Assembly (NCBI RefSeq): GCF_025998175.1
Contig: NZ_AP026695.1
Span: forward strand, 860,038-924,037
DNA from: Nitrosopumilus zosterae
Lineage (GTDB): Archaea > Thermoproteota > Nitrososphaeria > Nitrososphaerales > Nitrosopumilaceae
Reading direction: 5' to 3'
DNA: 64,000 bases
Shown: positions 24,742 to 33,805 of the stretch, one piece after another
Numbering within the stretch: the stretch's first letter is position 1
How the letters are laid out: every line of letters begins with the position of its first letter
Notes under the pieces: generated by a model
What the model was told of the DNA's origin: nothing
Database searches by the model: none
What the model saw: only the letters and a program-made list of their open reading frames with translations
Translations under genes and position numbers: made by a program

Positions 24742-25833
24742 ATGAAAAAACAAAAGATGTTGACATTGATTGCTGTAATTGCAGTAATTGGTGTTACAAC
24801 TATGTCCTTGGCCCAAAATGTCCAAGCTGAAAGTTTGGTTCCTGAATGGATCAAATCAAATGCTGGATGGTGGGCCGATGGTACTGTAGATGATGAGACA
24901 TTTCTTAATGGAATTAGATTCCTGATTGAAAATGACATCATCAACGTTTCATCTGAATCAAATACGGTTGATGTTGATACCTTGACAATTGGTTTTATTC
25001 CAGTTGAAAAAGCTGATGAATTGACTCCAAAGGCACAATCTCTAGAAAAATTCTTAGAATCCAAACTTGGCATTGATGTTGAAATAGTGGTACCAACAAA
25101 TTATGAGACCATAATCGAGGGTATGAGATTTGGTCACATTGATGGAGCCTTTATGGATACTGGACCTGCCTGGATCACTCATCAAAGAACAGGTGCGGAA
25201 GCTGTTTTGGCAGAACTTGTTGCAGGCAAAGTAAACTATCAGGCAACAGTTTGGGCATTAGCTGATAATGATTCTATTCATTCAATAGAAGACACTGTTG
25301 GCAAAAGAGTGGCATTTACTAGTATTACTGGTTCATCAGGATTTGTTAGACCTATGGGTACACTTGTCACTGATGGACATGTTGTAATTGAGGATGGTGG
25401 CGATATTGTCGCATTAGAATCCGCGCTAGCAAAAAACTTTGAAAGCTATACTTTTGCTGGCGGATACAAGGCTGCATTAGAATTGCTGCTCAATGACAAT
25501 GTAGATGTTGCATTTGGTTCAGATATTGCTCCACAACAATATCTTGAATTAGAAGATCAAGTCAAATTACGTCCAGTTACTACAATTGGACCTGTACCAT
25601 CACATGTGTTTATGGTAAGTGCTGACATGTCAGACTCTACCAAAAATGCACTTGTTGATGCACTAATTGAGCTCAATTATGATGAGAGAAACTACATTTT
25701 GAAGGATCTCTATGGCGCTGAAGCATTAGTTCCAACAACCACAACTATGCATATCGGCGAATTTGGAACTTTCATTGATGCTCTGACAGGACTAGATCAA
25801 GTAATTCTAGACAGTTATAACAAGAGCAAATAA
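24742..25833 (+). CDS. phnD: PhnD-type phosphonate/phosphate-binding protein with extra Trp-rich module
   Basis: A signal peptide covers about residues 1-29. Residues 31-60 (LVPEWIKSNAGWWADGTVDD, then FLNGIRFLIENDII) are the thaumarchaeal WIKxNAxWWADGxI-type module seen on many exported proteins. From residue 80 the PhnD fold begins with LTIGFIPVEKADELTP; later motifs are GAFMDTGPAW near 135 and AFGSDIAP near 254. It would bind a phosphonate, phosphite or phosphate outside the cell for PhnC and PhnE. The exact ligand is not visible. Confidence 0.85.
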   Translation: MKKQKMLTLIAVIAVIGVTTMSLAQNVQAESLVPEWIKSNAGWWADGTVDDETFLNGIRFLIENDIINVSSESNTVDVDTLTIGFIPVEKADELTPKAQSLEKFLESKLGIDVEIVVPTNYETIIEGMRFGHIDGAFMDTGPAWITHQRTGAEAVLAELVAGKVNYQATVWALADNDSIHSIEDTVGKRVAFTSITGSSGFVRPMGTLVTDGHVVIEDGGDIVALESALAKNFESYTFAGGYKAALELLLNDNVDVAFGSDIAPQQYLELEDQVKLRPVTTIGPVPSHVFMVSADMSDSTKNALVDALIELNYDERNYILKDLYGAEALVPTTTTMHIGEFGTFIDALTGLDQVILDSYNKSK

Positions 25834-25850
25834 AAATCAGGCATCCTGAA

Positions 25851-26681
25851 ATGAAACAAATTCAGATGACCAAAAACCCTTCTTTTTCCTCAATTTCCAC
25901 AAATAAAATCATTCAGATGAATAATGTGTCAACATCATATGATTCTAAAAATTTTGCGCTTGAAGGAATCAATCTTTCAATTGATAGAGGAACAAATTAT
26001 GCTATTGTAGGCCAATCAGGTTCAGGCAAATCCACGTTGCTCAAATTAATGAATGGCATGATGATTCCAAGTAAAGGCACTATCAAAATTGATTATACAA
26101 CTCCAAACATGAATAATAAAAAATTCAAAAAAATGATGCATGAAATTGGATATATTCCTCAAAGTTTAGGATTGGTAAAAAATATCAGCGTCTTTGAAAA
26201 CATTATGATTGGGGCGTTACCTAGATTAAGTAAAATTCAATCATTGCTCAAAAAATTCCCTGATGGTGAGATTCAAGAAGCAATGAAAATAATTGATCAA
26301 GTTGGATTGAGCGGAAAAGAAACCCGTAAAGCATACATGCTCAGTGGCGGAGAAAAAAGAAGAGTTGCCATTGCTCGTGCACTTATGCAAAAACCCACAA
26401 TTTTACTTGCAGATGAAATCGTTTCAGAATTAGATCATGTTACTTCACGTGAAATTATGGATTTAATTGCTGAAGCTCAAAAAAGAATGAATTTGACTGC
26501 AATCATGGTGCATCATGATATTCAACTTGCATTAAAATACGCAAATAGAGTAGCAGTAATTAAAAAAGGTCAGAAAATTCTGGAAATTGGTGTTGAAGGG
26601 GACACAATAGTTGATTTTCAAACAGGGGATATGAATACTGAGGAAATTATGGAGATGTATGCAAATGACACCGAAAAATAA
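25851..26681 (+). CDS. phnC: PhnC-type ABC transporter ATPase
   Basis: Walker A is GQSGSGKST near residue 54, the ABC signature is LSGGEKRRVAIARAL near 164, and the Walker B stretch ILLADEIVSELD near 185 has E followed by I rather than the usual P. A His switch (VHHDI) is near 221. It powers uptake by the adjacent permease. The gene begins 18 nt after phnD and its end overlaps phnE. Confidence 0.9.
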   Translation: MKQIQMTKNPSFSSISTNKIIQMNNVSTSYDSKNFALEGINLSIDRGTNYAIVGQSGSGKSTLLKLMNGMMIPSKGTIKIDYTTPNMNNKKFKKMMHEIGYIPQSLGLVKNISVFENIMIGALPRLSKIQSLLKKFPDGEIQEAMKIIDQVGLSGKETRKAYMLSGGEKRRVAIARALMQKPTILLADEIVSELDHVTSREIMDLIAEAQKRMNLTAIMVHHDIQLALKYANRVAVIKKGQKILEIGVEGDTIVDFQTGDMNTEEIMEMYANDTEK

Positions 26682-27450
26682 CATCATCATAGGAATTATT
26701 GTTGCATTGCTTGTCGTCGCATCATACAATGTAGACGCAAACCCCATGGAGTTTGTTGATGGACTGCCAAATCTTGTAATAATTATAGATGAAATGCTTC
26801 AAGTAGAATCAAAATACATCCCTACTGCTTTTTTGGCAATGTTTGAAACAATTCAGATGGCATTTATAGGAACCGTTGTAGGAGTTGCAATTGCATTACC
26901 TCTTAGTTTGCTTGCTGCACGAAATCTGAACAGTAAATTTGTTTATGCTCCCACACGTGCATTACTAGCAGCAACTAGAACATTCCCTTCTATTCTATGG
27001 GCACTTTTGTTTGTAATCATGGTGGGATTGGGTCCTTTTGCAGGGGTATTGGCCATCATAATGTACACAGTAGGATTTATTGCCAAATTACAATACGAGG
27101 TAATTGAAACAATAGATTCTGATCCGATGGATGCAGTTAGTTCCATTGGCGTTTCAAAATTACAGCTTATTCGGTATGTAGTGATTCCTGAATCTGCCTC
27201 TCATCTATTAAGTCAAATTCTCTACATGTTTGATTACAATGTACGCCAAACAAGCATTTTGGGATTAGTTGGTGCGGGAGGTATAGGATTTTACATTATA
27301 AATTATATCAAATTCTTCGAGTATGGCAAAGCAGCAATTTTCATGATTGTAGTATTAGTTACAGTATTGATCATTGATTGGGTTAGTGTAAAGATTCGAG
27401 ACAAATATATAATAAAATCGCAACATGGGATGGAAATTACTGTAAAATAA
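26665..27450 (+). CDS. phnE: PhnE-type ABC transporter permease
   Basis: The protein has a first span (NIIIGIIVALLVVASY) and at least five more, with the permease EAA loop near 160-175 (AVSSIGVSKLQLIRYVVIPE), which docks the ATPase. The GLVGAGGIGFYI segment is typical of PhnE. The ATG at 26665 is preferred over one 6 nt earlier; either overlaps the phnC end, showing translational coupling. Confidence 0.88.
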   Translation: MTPKNNIIIGIIVALLVVASYNVDANPMEFVDGLPNLVIIIDEMLQVESKYIPTAFLAMFETIQMAFIGTVVGVAIALPLSLLAARNLNSKFVYAPTRALLAATRTFPSILWALLFVIMVGLGPFAGVLAIIMYTVGFIAKLQYEVIETIDSDPMDAVSSIGVSKLQLIRYVVIPESASHLLSQILYMFDYNVRQTSILGLVGAGGIGFYIINYIKFFEYGKAAIFMIVVLVTVLIIDWVSVKIRDKYIIKSQHGMEITVK

Positions 27451-27463
27451 TTTAATTGATTTT

Positions 27464-28489
27464 TTATGTTGTGATTTTATCTAATTGATTTGTCTCTGTA
27501 GCTATTTTTATCTCTCTTGCTATTCTTCTACCCATACTCATTGATTCATTAAACAAAAGAGAATAGTACGGTGAGCCATCCATATAGATATTAGTTCCTG
27601 CTACAATCCTTGCTGAAAATTCAAATGATGTAAATTTTGCATTTTCGTCATACACTCCTTCTATACAAAAAGGACCATTCATTCCCGGTGATACCATTTT
27701 TTTAGATGCATCGACAAAACTCTCCCCCATATTGTAGACTTCTTCTAACAGAGACTCTCTCAAAACCAGAGGACTATTACCAATTACGTTGAATGATGGA
27801 ACTTTCTTTGATTTTAATTGTTGTTCAGATGGGATTCTAGATATTCCCTCAATATCTGATTCATGTCTTTGATCAACCCCGAAAAACTCCAGCTCTTCAT
27901 TTAATGGTGAATAAAAGAATTGTAAATATGCTAAAACACCTGCAGCGTATTCTTGAATGTAGAGTGTTTCTTCTTTTGAAATTATTCCATCTGCAATCAA
28001 TTGATTTTTTTTTATGTTGTAATCTTCTTCATTTGCTGCCATAAAGTATCCTTTGCCACCTGCAGCACCCTGTCTTTTGACAATTACTAATTTGTTAATA
28101 TCTTTAGGATTTGAGACTGGTTTTGGAACTGGGAGTTTGGCTTCCACCATGAGTTTTTCTTTCATCTCTCGGTCTGATTCCCATCTTAGAATCCACTTGT
28201 TTCCAAAAACAGGCGTTTTGATTGATTCAATTTCTTCCGAATTCATTTGAGCAATTAATGTGCCATGAGGAACCAGTATTGCCTTGTTTTCTTCAAGAAT
28301 CAATTGACATTTTTGATCTAAAACTTCTTTAAAAGAATCTACGATAATTAATTCGTCAATAAATGGAAATCTTCGATATAGTTTTTCACGCTTCTTTTCA
28401 CATATCAAAATACTTTTGATTCCTTCATCTTTAGCACCTTTGAGCACTTGCAAAGCACAATGAGATCCTAATGTTGCTATGGCTACCAT
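27464..28489 (-). CDS. purP: PurP, formate-dependent FAICAR synthetase
   Basis: PurP is the archaeal ATP-grasp enzyme that formylates AICAR with free formate in purine synthesis. The signatures are an N-terminal ATLGSHCALQVLKGAKDEG, FGNKWILRWESDREMKEKL near 95, KRQGAAGGKGYFM near 136 and EFSARIVAGTNIYM near 293. The 341-residue length is typical. It stands alone; PurE and PurK are encoded at 55242-57070. Confidence 0.88.
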   Translation of the reverse strand: MVAIATLGSHCALQVLKGAKDEGIKSILICEKKREKLYRRFPFIDELIIVDSFKEVLDQKCQLILEENKAILVPHGTLIAQMNSEEIESIKTPVFGNKWILRWESDREMKEKLMVEAKLPVPKPVSNPKDINKLVIVKRQGAAGGKGYFMAANEEDYNIKKNQLIADGIISKEETLYIQEYAAGVLAYLQFFYSPLNEELEFFGVDQRHESDIEGISRIPSEQQLKSKKVPSFNVIGNSPLVLRESLLEEVYNMGESFVDASKKMVSPGMNGPFCIEGVYDENAKFTSFEFSARIVAGTNIYMDGSPYYSLLFNESMSMGRRIAREIKIATETNQLDKITT

Positions 28490-28517
28490 TATGATATTTT
28501 CAATTAAATTTTGTACC

Positions 28518-28727
28518 TTATGAACTATGTGTGGATGTGACGAATTGGAATACCTCGTCTATCAGTTCCACACTTAATTCGGATTTTATATTTTCAGGCA
28601 CTATTTTTAGAATAAAATCATACATTGTGGTGTTTTTTGGAAGACTATCTCTTTCCTGTAAAAGCGAAAAAACTGCAATTCCATTTGAAATGATGGCAAT
28701 CATTTTTTCTTTATCAGTAAGAACCAC
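28518..28727 (-). CDS. Small hypothetical protein, 69 residues
   Basis: The protein is helical and has the segment KEKMIAIISNGIAVFSLLQ followed by an acidic C-terminal half. The antisense frame of similar length is more Phe/Ser-rich and less protein-like. It lies just upstream of purP on the same strand, 28 nt away, and may be in its operon. No family is recognised. Confidence 0.5.
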   Translation of the reverse strand: MVLTDKEKMIAIISNGIAVFSLLQERDSLPKNTTMYDFILKIVPENIKSELSVELIDEVFQFVTSTHSS

Positions 28728-28778
28728 AAATTAATAGAAAAACTATGGTAATTTAATGTAAATCTAATTCAACAAAAA

Positions 28779-28964
28779 TTAGATATGTGTTTTGATAATG
28801 ATGGTATTTTGATCTATTTGCTCAATTCCAGAATTAACATTCAAAAGTTCAAATTCCACATTGTGGTCTTTTATTTCTTCTACTGGTTGCTGCATTGCAT
28901 GATATCCTACATATACTGCAGTTATGATAAACATTGCCATTACTAGTCCCATTAGAATATTCAT
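28779..28964 (-). CDS. Small membrane protein, 61 residues
   Basis: Residues 3-24 (ILMGLVMAMFIITAVYVGYH) form one membrane span. The C-terminal half is soluble and acidic (VEEIKDHNVEFELL) and probably extracytoplasmic. No motif is recognised. Confidence 0.55.
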   Translation of the reverse strand: MNILMGLVMAMFIITAVYVGYHAMQQPVEEIKDHNVEFELLNVNSGIEQIDQNTIIIKTHI

Positions 28965-29067
28965 CTTATTTTGATGTGGAATTCCTGCCGGCTATAAGCA
29001 TTATGAAAAATATGGATTTTTTCGTGTAAAAATTAATTACACCATCAAATATGCAATAAAGTAAATT

Positions 29068-30378
29068 ATGATTGAAACTGAATTAGGAACATTACGTAGA
29101 TCTCATTATTCTGATGAAATCCTCCCCTCTATGGATGGTTCTCAAGTAACAATAATGGGATGGGTCGTGACAATTCGAGGTCATGGAAATATTAGTTTTG
29201 CAACAATTCGTGACAAAAATGGCGATATTTCAGTTGTGGCCAAAAAAGGAGACTGTTCTGATGAAATACGTGCAACTATTTCATCATTAAAATCTCATTC
29301 ATCCATTGCCGTTACCGGAAACGTCAAATCTTCAGAAAAAGCTCCTAGCGGGTTTGAAATAATTCCAACCGAATTAAGAGTTTTTTCCAATGTTGAAAAG
29401 ATTCCTCCTTTTGAACCCACTGCAAAAACAGTGAAAAATATTGATACTAGATTGGAGGTACGACCCATTGATCTTAGACGAATTTCTTTACAACATATTT
29501 TCAAAACTAGAAGCTTAGTTTTAAAATCAATTCGAGATTATTTTAATGAACAAAAATTCATTGAAATCAATACTCCTAAAATGATTGCAACAGCTACTGA
29601 AGGCGGTGCAGCATTATTTCCCATATTTTATTACAACAAAGAAGCATTTCTAGCTCAAAGTCCGCAATTATACAAAGAACAATTAACGATGAGCTTTGAA
29701 AAAGTATTTGAAATTGCACCAATCTTTAGAGCAGAACCTTCTAGAACCAATCGTCATCTTGCCGAAGCAATATCTATTGATTTGGAAGAAGCATTTGTGG
29801 ATTACAATGACGTGATGAATAGAATAGAAGAAATTATAAAAATTTCAATAATGTCTGTGAATAAATATGTAGATGAAAATGCAGGTGTTGAATTTACAAT
29901 ACCTTCTATGCCTGAAACCATACCGCGATATTCTTATGATGAATTAGTTGACAGAATGCAAAAAGCTGGAGCAAAAACTGAATGGGGAGATGACCTCTAT
30001 CCTTCTAATCTAAAAAAGATTGGCCTGGATGGATTCTATTTTATAAAAGATTGGCCGTTGGCACCAAAACCGTTTTACGTAAAGGATAGTAAATCCAACC
30101 CTAAAGTTTCTGAATCTTTTGATTTAATGTTTGGTGATTTAGAATTATCCTCAGGCAGTACAAGAATTGAAAAAAGAGAAGAGTTAGCTGAGAGAATGAA
30201 GAACAAAGGAATGAATACAGATGCGTTTGAATATCATTTGGGGGCATTTGACTATGGAGTTCCTCCTCACGCAGGTTGTGGAATAGGTCTTGAACGGCTG
30301 ATTATGGCACTTACAGGCACAGAAAACATTCGGGATGTAACGTTTTATCCCAGAGACGTTGACAGATTAACACCGTAG
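29068..30378 (+). CDS. aspS: Aspartyl-tRNA synthetase, probably non-discriminating
   Basis: The N-terminal OB-fold anticodon domain (residues 25-110, GWVVTIRGHGNISF) is followed by the class II catalytic domain: motif 2 FEIAPIFRAEPSRTNRH near 215 and motif 3 GCGIGLERLIMAL near 407. Where discriminating archaeal AspRS have Trp and Lys, this one has Val34 and Pro93 (KAPSGFEI). The Pro matches non-discriminating enzymes. It would make Asp-tRNA(Asp) and Asp-tRNA(Asn); GatCAB then amidates the latter. GatC starts 10 nt downstream. Confidence 0.93.
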   Translation: MIETELGTLRRSHYSDEILPSMDGSQVTIMGWVVTIRGHGNISFATIRDKNGDISVVAKKGDCSDEIRATISSLKSHSSIAVTGNVKSSEKAPSGFEIIPTELRVFSNVEKIPPFEPTAKTVKNIDTRLEVRPIDLRRISLQHIFKTRSLVLKSIRDYFNEQKFIEINTPKMIATATEGGAALFPIFYYNKEAFLAQSPQLYKEQLTMSFEKVFEIAPIFRAEPSRTNRHLAEAISIDLEEAFVDYNDVMNRIEEIIKISIMSVNKYVDENAGVEFTIPSMPETIPRYSYDELVDRMQKAGAKTEWGDDLYPSNLKKIGLDGFYFIKDWPLAPKPFYVKDSKSNPKVSESFDLMFGDLELSSGSTRIEKREELAERMKNKGMNTDAFEYHLGAFDYGVPPHAGCGIGLERLIMALTGTENIRDVTFYPRDVDRLTP

Positions 30379-30387
30379 GTGTATTGA

Positions 30388-30657
30388 ATGGGTATTGAAG
30401 AAGAAATAGAACATGTTTCAAAATTAATGAAAATCGATATAGATGATCATAAAGAACATGTTGAAAAAGTACGTATGATGATCAGCTATTTTGATATTTT
30501 AGATTCTGCAGGTGTTGAATCTGAAGAAATATCTGTGCATGAAATATCCCTTTCAAATCTAAGAGATGATGAATACATTCCATTTAATGAAAAATTAATT
30601 GAACAATTAAAACACTACAAGGGAACGTATGTTCGCGCACCCAAGATGTCTTCATGA
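30388..30657 (+). CDS. gatC: GatC subunit of Asp/Glu-tRNA amidotransferase
   Basis: The 89-residue protein has the GatC pattern: EIEHVSKLMKIDI, then YFDILDSAGVESEEI, then LRDDEYIPF. GatC wraps around GatA and stabilises the complex. Its stop overlaps the gatA start by 4 nt. Confidence 0.88.
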   Translation: MGIEEEIEHVSKLMKIDIDDHKEHVEKVRMMISYFDILDSAGVESEEISVHEISLSNLRDDEYIPFNEKLIEQLKHYKGTYVRAPKMSS

Positions 30658-32099
30658 ACCTAAAAATATCTGCTCTTGAATATGTTCAAGAAGTAAAAAA
30701 TGGAAATATTTCTGCAGAAGATTATGTTGCAAAAACTATAGAACACATACAAAATGTTGATGATAAACTCCATGCATTCTTATCTGTAAATAATGATGCT
30801 ATTGATCAGGCAAGAGAAATTGACAAGAAAATAAAATCGGGTAAAAAGGTAGGCGATTGTTTTGGAATGCCTATTTCAATTAAAGATAATTTGTGTATTA
30901 AGGGAAGCAAAACCACATGTGCGTCAAAGATGCTTAAAGATTTTATCGCACCATACGATGCTACAGCAATTACAAAATTAAAAGAACAAGATGCAATATT
31001 TGTTGGAAAAGTCAACATGGATGAATTTGCAATGGGGCTTACAACAGAATTTAGCGCATATGGTCCTAGCAAAAATCCTTGGAATACAGAATATGTTCCA
31101 GGTGGTTCTTCTGGAGGTAGTGCAGTTTCAGTAAGTGCATTTGAATGTGTAGCTTCACTTGGTTCTGATACCGGAGGTTCTGTAAGAAATCCTGCAAGTT
31201 TTTGTTCAACTGTTGGTTACAAACCAACATATGGTTTGATTAGCAGATTCGGTCTAATTTCATATGCTAACAGTATTGAGCAAATAGGTCCTCTTACAAG
31301 AACGGTCAAAGACACCGCATTTATGCTAAATTTGATTTCTGGAATAGATCCTAATGACAATACTACTATCGATAATCACCAGGAGGATTATCTGTCAGGC
31401 ATAGACTCTGGTATCGAAGGCAAGAAAATTGGCATCATTCAAGAAATGATGGGGGAAGGAATAGATCCATCTGTACTTCGTGCCACAAAAGAGGCAATAT
31501 CTAAACTTGAAGGATTAGGAGCAATTTGTGAGAATGTATCCCTTGACATGGTAAAATACTCCGTAGCTGCATATTACACCATTACTGCAACTGAAGCCGG
31601 AAGCAATCTTGCAAGATATGATAACTTGAGATATGGTTATGACTTTCCAGTTGAAGGATACGAATTCAATTCTTACATTTCAAAAGCAAGAAAAAACTTT
31701 GGTCCTGAAGTAACAAGAAGAATGATTCTTGGCGGATTTGTGCCATCATCTGGACACGCTGGAAAATATTTTCTAAAGGCATTAAAAGTTAAAACTAAAC
31801 TCACAAAAGAAATCAATGATGCGTTTGAAAAATTTGATCTGTTAATTGCCCCAACCGTACCAATACTTCCATTCAAATTTGGTGAAAAAATCGATAATCC
31901 TATCTCATTATTCTTAGTTGACATAAATACAATTACTGCAAATCTTACAGGTAAACCTGCAATTTCAGTTCCGTTTTCCCATTCAAATGGATTGCCAATT
32001 GGAATACAATTAATTGCAAATTCAAATCATGACAAACTATTGCTTCAAGCTGCTTATGCCTTAGAACAAACTGTTACTTTGCCGGTGGTACCACTATGA
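30654..32099 (+). CDS. gatA: GatA amidase subunit
   Basis: GatA hydrolyses glutamine and passes ammonia to GatB. The amidase-signature triad is clear: Lys77 (SIKDN), cis-Ser152 (GGSSGGS) and Ser176 (TGGSVRNPAS), the same spacing as in bacterial GatA. The 481-residue length is typical. The gene overlaps gatC and gatB by 4 nt each. Confidence 0.94.
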   Translation: MNLKISALEYVQEVKNGNISAEDYVAKTIEHIQNVDDKLHAFLSVNNDAIDQAREIDKKIKSGKKVGDCFGMPISIKDNLCIKGSKTTCASKMLKDFIAPYDATAITKLKEQDAIFVGKVNMDEFAMGLTTEFSAYGPSKNPWNTEYVPGGSSGGSAVSVSAFECVASLGSDTGGSVRNPASFCSTVGYKPTYGLISRFGLISYANSIEQIGPLTRTVKDTAFMLNLISGIDPNDNTTIDNHQEDYLSGIDSGIEGKKIGIIQEMMGEGIDPSVLRATKEAISKLEGLGAICENVSLDMVKYSVAAYYTITATEAGSNLARYDNLRYGYDFPVEGYEFNSYISKARKNFGPEVTRRMILGGFVPSSGHAGKYFLKALKVKTKLTKEINDAFEKFDLLIAPTVPILPFKFGEKIDNPISLFLVDINTITANLTGKPAISVPFSHSNGLPIGIQLIANSNHDKLLLQAAYALEQTVTLPVVPL

Positions 32100-33499
32100 T
32101 TGGATTAGAAATACATTGCCAATTAACAAATTTGCAAAGCAAATTGTTTTGTTCATGTAAAGCAAACTATCGTGAATTTGAAATAAATGAAAACATTTGC
32201 CCTATTTGTATTGGATTGCCAGGAAGTCTGCCTAGATTAAATAAAGAAGCCATAAAAAAAGCAACAACTATTGCAATGGCATTAAACTGTACCACTCCTG
32301 AAAAAATTGCTTTTTTTAGGAAAAATTATTTTTATCCTGATTTGCCTAAAAACTTCCAAATAACTCAACTCAACATTTATGGAGATACAAGCGTTGGAGG
32401 GCATGGTTCCGTCACGGTAGGAAATAAAAAAATCCGAATTACTCGAATACAGTTAGAAGAAGATCCGGGTAGGCTCGTTTATGAGGGAAGTTCATCAAAA
32501 AATATGATCACACTTGTTGATTACAATCGTGCTGGTACGCCATTAGTGGAAATTGTAACCGAACCTGATTTTGAAACTCCAAAAGAAGTAAGAGACTTTC
32601 TAAACATATTGTCTGATTTGCTTGAAAATCTTGAAGTTTCAGATCCTAGTTTAGAAGGAGCAATGAGAGCAGATGCAAATGTTTCAATTAAAGGTGGCAA
32701 AAAAGTGGAAATAAAAAATATCGGTTCATTTCATGATTTAGAAAAAGCCGTTCATTTTGAAATCACCCGACAAGAAAGTTTGAATTCCCGCGATATCCCC
32801 ATCATTCAAGAAACACGCCACTGGGACGATAAGAGAAAAATTACTGTATCTGCGCGTTCTAAAGAAGAAGAACATGATTATCGCTATTTTCTAGAAGGAG
32901 ACATTCCGTGGATTAAAATCGATACTGCGATCTTGGAAGAATTGAAATCAGAAATGCCTGAAAGCATAATCTCTAAAAAAGAAAGATATGTTTCAAAATA
33001 CAACATACCTGCTCAGGTGGCAGATGTTTTATCATCGGATAAATTTTACTCAGATCTATTTGAAAAAGCACATACAGAAAAAAACGCTAAAGAAATTGCA
33101 AATATTATCACTACTGATTTGATGGGATTAGTCGATACAAGAGAGAAACGTGAAGCATCAAAACTCACTTCAACACATTTACGAGAACTAGCAGATTCAA
33201 TACAATCAGGTAAAATTTCAAGAAATTCTTCTAAAAATGCATTACAAGAAATTGTGAAAAGTGGAAAAGATTTATCTGTAATTATTTCAGAATTAGATCT
33301 TGGAAATGTTTCTGATGCTTCAGAATTGATTGCCATTATTCAACAGGTAATTTCTGAAGAGCCTCAAGCAATAGAACAAACAAAAATAAATCCTCAAGCA
33401 ATTAATTTTCTAGTGGGAAAAGTAATGCAAAAAACAAAAGGGAAAGCAGATCCAATTTTGACATTGGATTTGTTGAAAAAACAAATAGACAGTTCATGA
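32096..33499 (+). CDS. gatB: GatB kinase/transamidase subunit
   Basis: GatB phosphorylates the misacylated tRNA carboxylate and amidates it. The N-terminus MIGLEIHCQL is typical, followed by CSCKANY...CPICIGLPGSLP (zinc Cys), YFYPDLPKNFQITQ and LEEDPGRLVY. The C-terminal GatB/YqeY domain (TSTHLRELADSIQSGKISRN) binds the tRNA. At 467 residues it is full length. Confidence 0.94.
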   Translation: MIGLEIHCQLTNLQSKLFCSCKANYREFEINENICPICIGLPGSLPRLNKEAIKKATTIAMALNCTTPEKIAFFRKNYFYPDLPKNFQITQLNIYGDTSVGGHGSVTVGNKKIRITRIQLEEDPGRLVYEGSSSKNMITLVDYNRAGTPLVEIVTEPDFETPKEVRDFLNILSDLLENLEVSDPSLEGAMRADANVSIKGGKKVEIKNIGSFHDLEKAVHFEITRQESLNSRDIPIIQETRHWDDKRKITVSARSKEEEHDYRYFLEGDIPWIKIDTAILEELKSEMPESIISKKERYVSKYNIPAQVADVLSSDKFYSDLFEKAHTEKNAKEIANIITTDLMGLVDTREKREASKLTSTHLRELADSIQSGKISRNSSKNALQEIVKSGKDLSVIISELDLGNVSDASELIAIIQQVISEEPQAIEQTKINPQAINFLVGKVMQKTKGKADPILTLDLLKKQIDSS

Positions 33500-33759
33500 C
33501 CGAATTATCCTTGACAGATATTGAATTTATCAAAATTCTTGCAAATTCTGACGCATCCATCCTTCAAATTGGCATGAATGATGCCACTAGAAAGAGGTTA
33601 GATGAACAAATAGGCGTAATTTTGAGAGAATATTATCGGGAAAATACTATGAATCTAAAAACTGGATGGACTGAAAAATTTCTAAAAGCAGGAATCAACG
33701 AAGATGATGGAAAATCGGCCCTGGCATGCGCTAGACGACTTGGGTTGGACATATCATAA
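33496..33759 (+). CDS. Small conserved-looking protein in gat operon
   Basis: The 87-residue helical protein starts inside the gatB stop (overlap 4 nt), so it belongs to the operon. It has LSLTDIEFIKILANSDASIL and ends with SALACARRLGLDIS. No known motif or metal ligands are seen. Co-translation with GatB suggests a link to tRNA-dependent amidation or tRNA handling, but this is inference only. Confidence 0.6.
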   Translation: MTELSLTDIEFIKILANSDASILQIGMNDATRKRLDEQIGVILREYYRENTMNLKTGWTEKFLKAGINEDDGKSALACARRLGLDIS

Positions 33760-33805
33760 ATCAAAAAATCTTTTTACATCCTTTTAGTTTTCATAAAATT
33801 GAATA

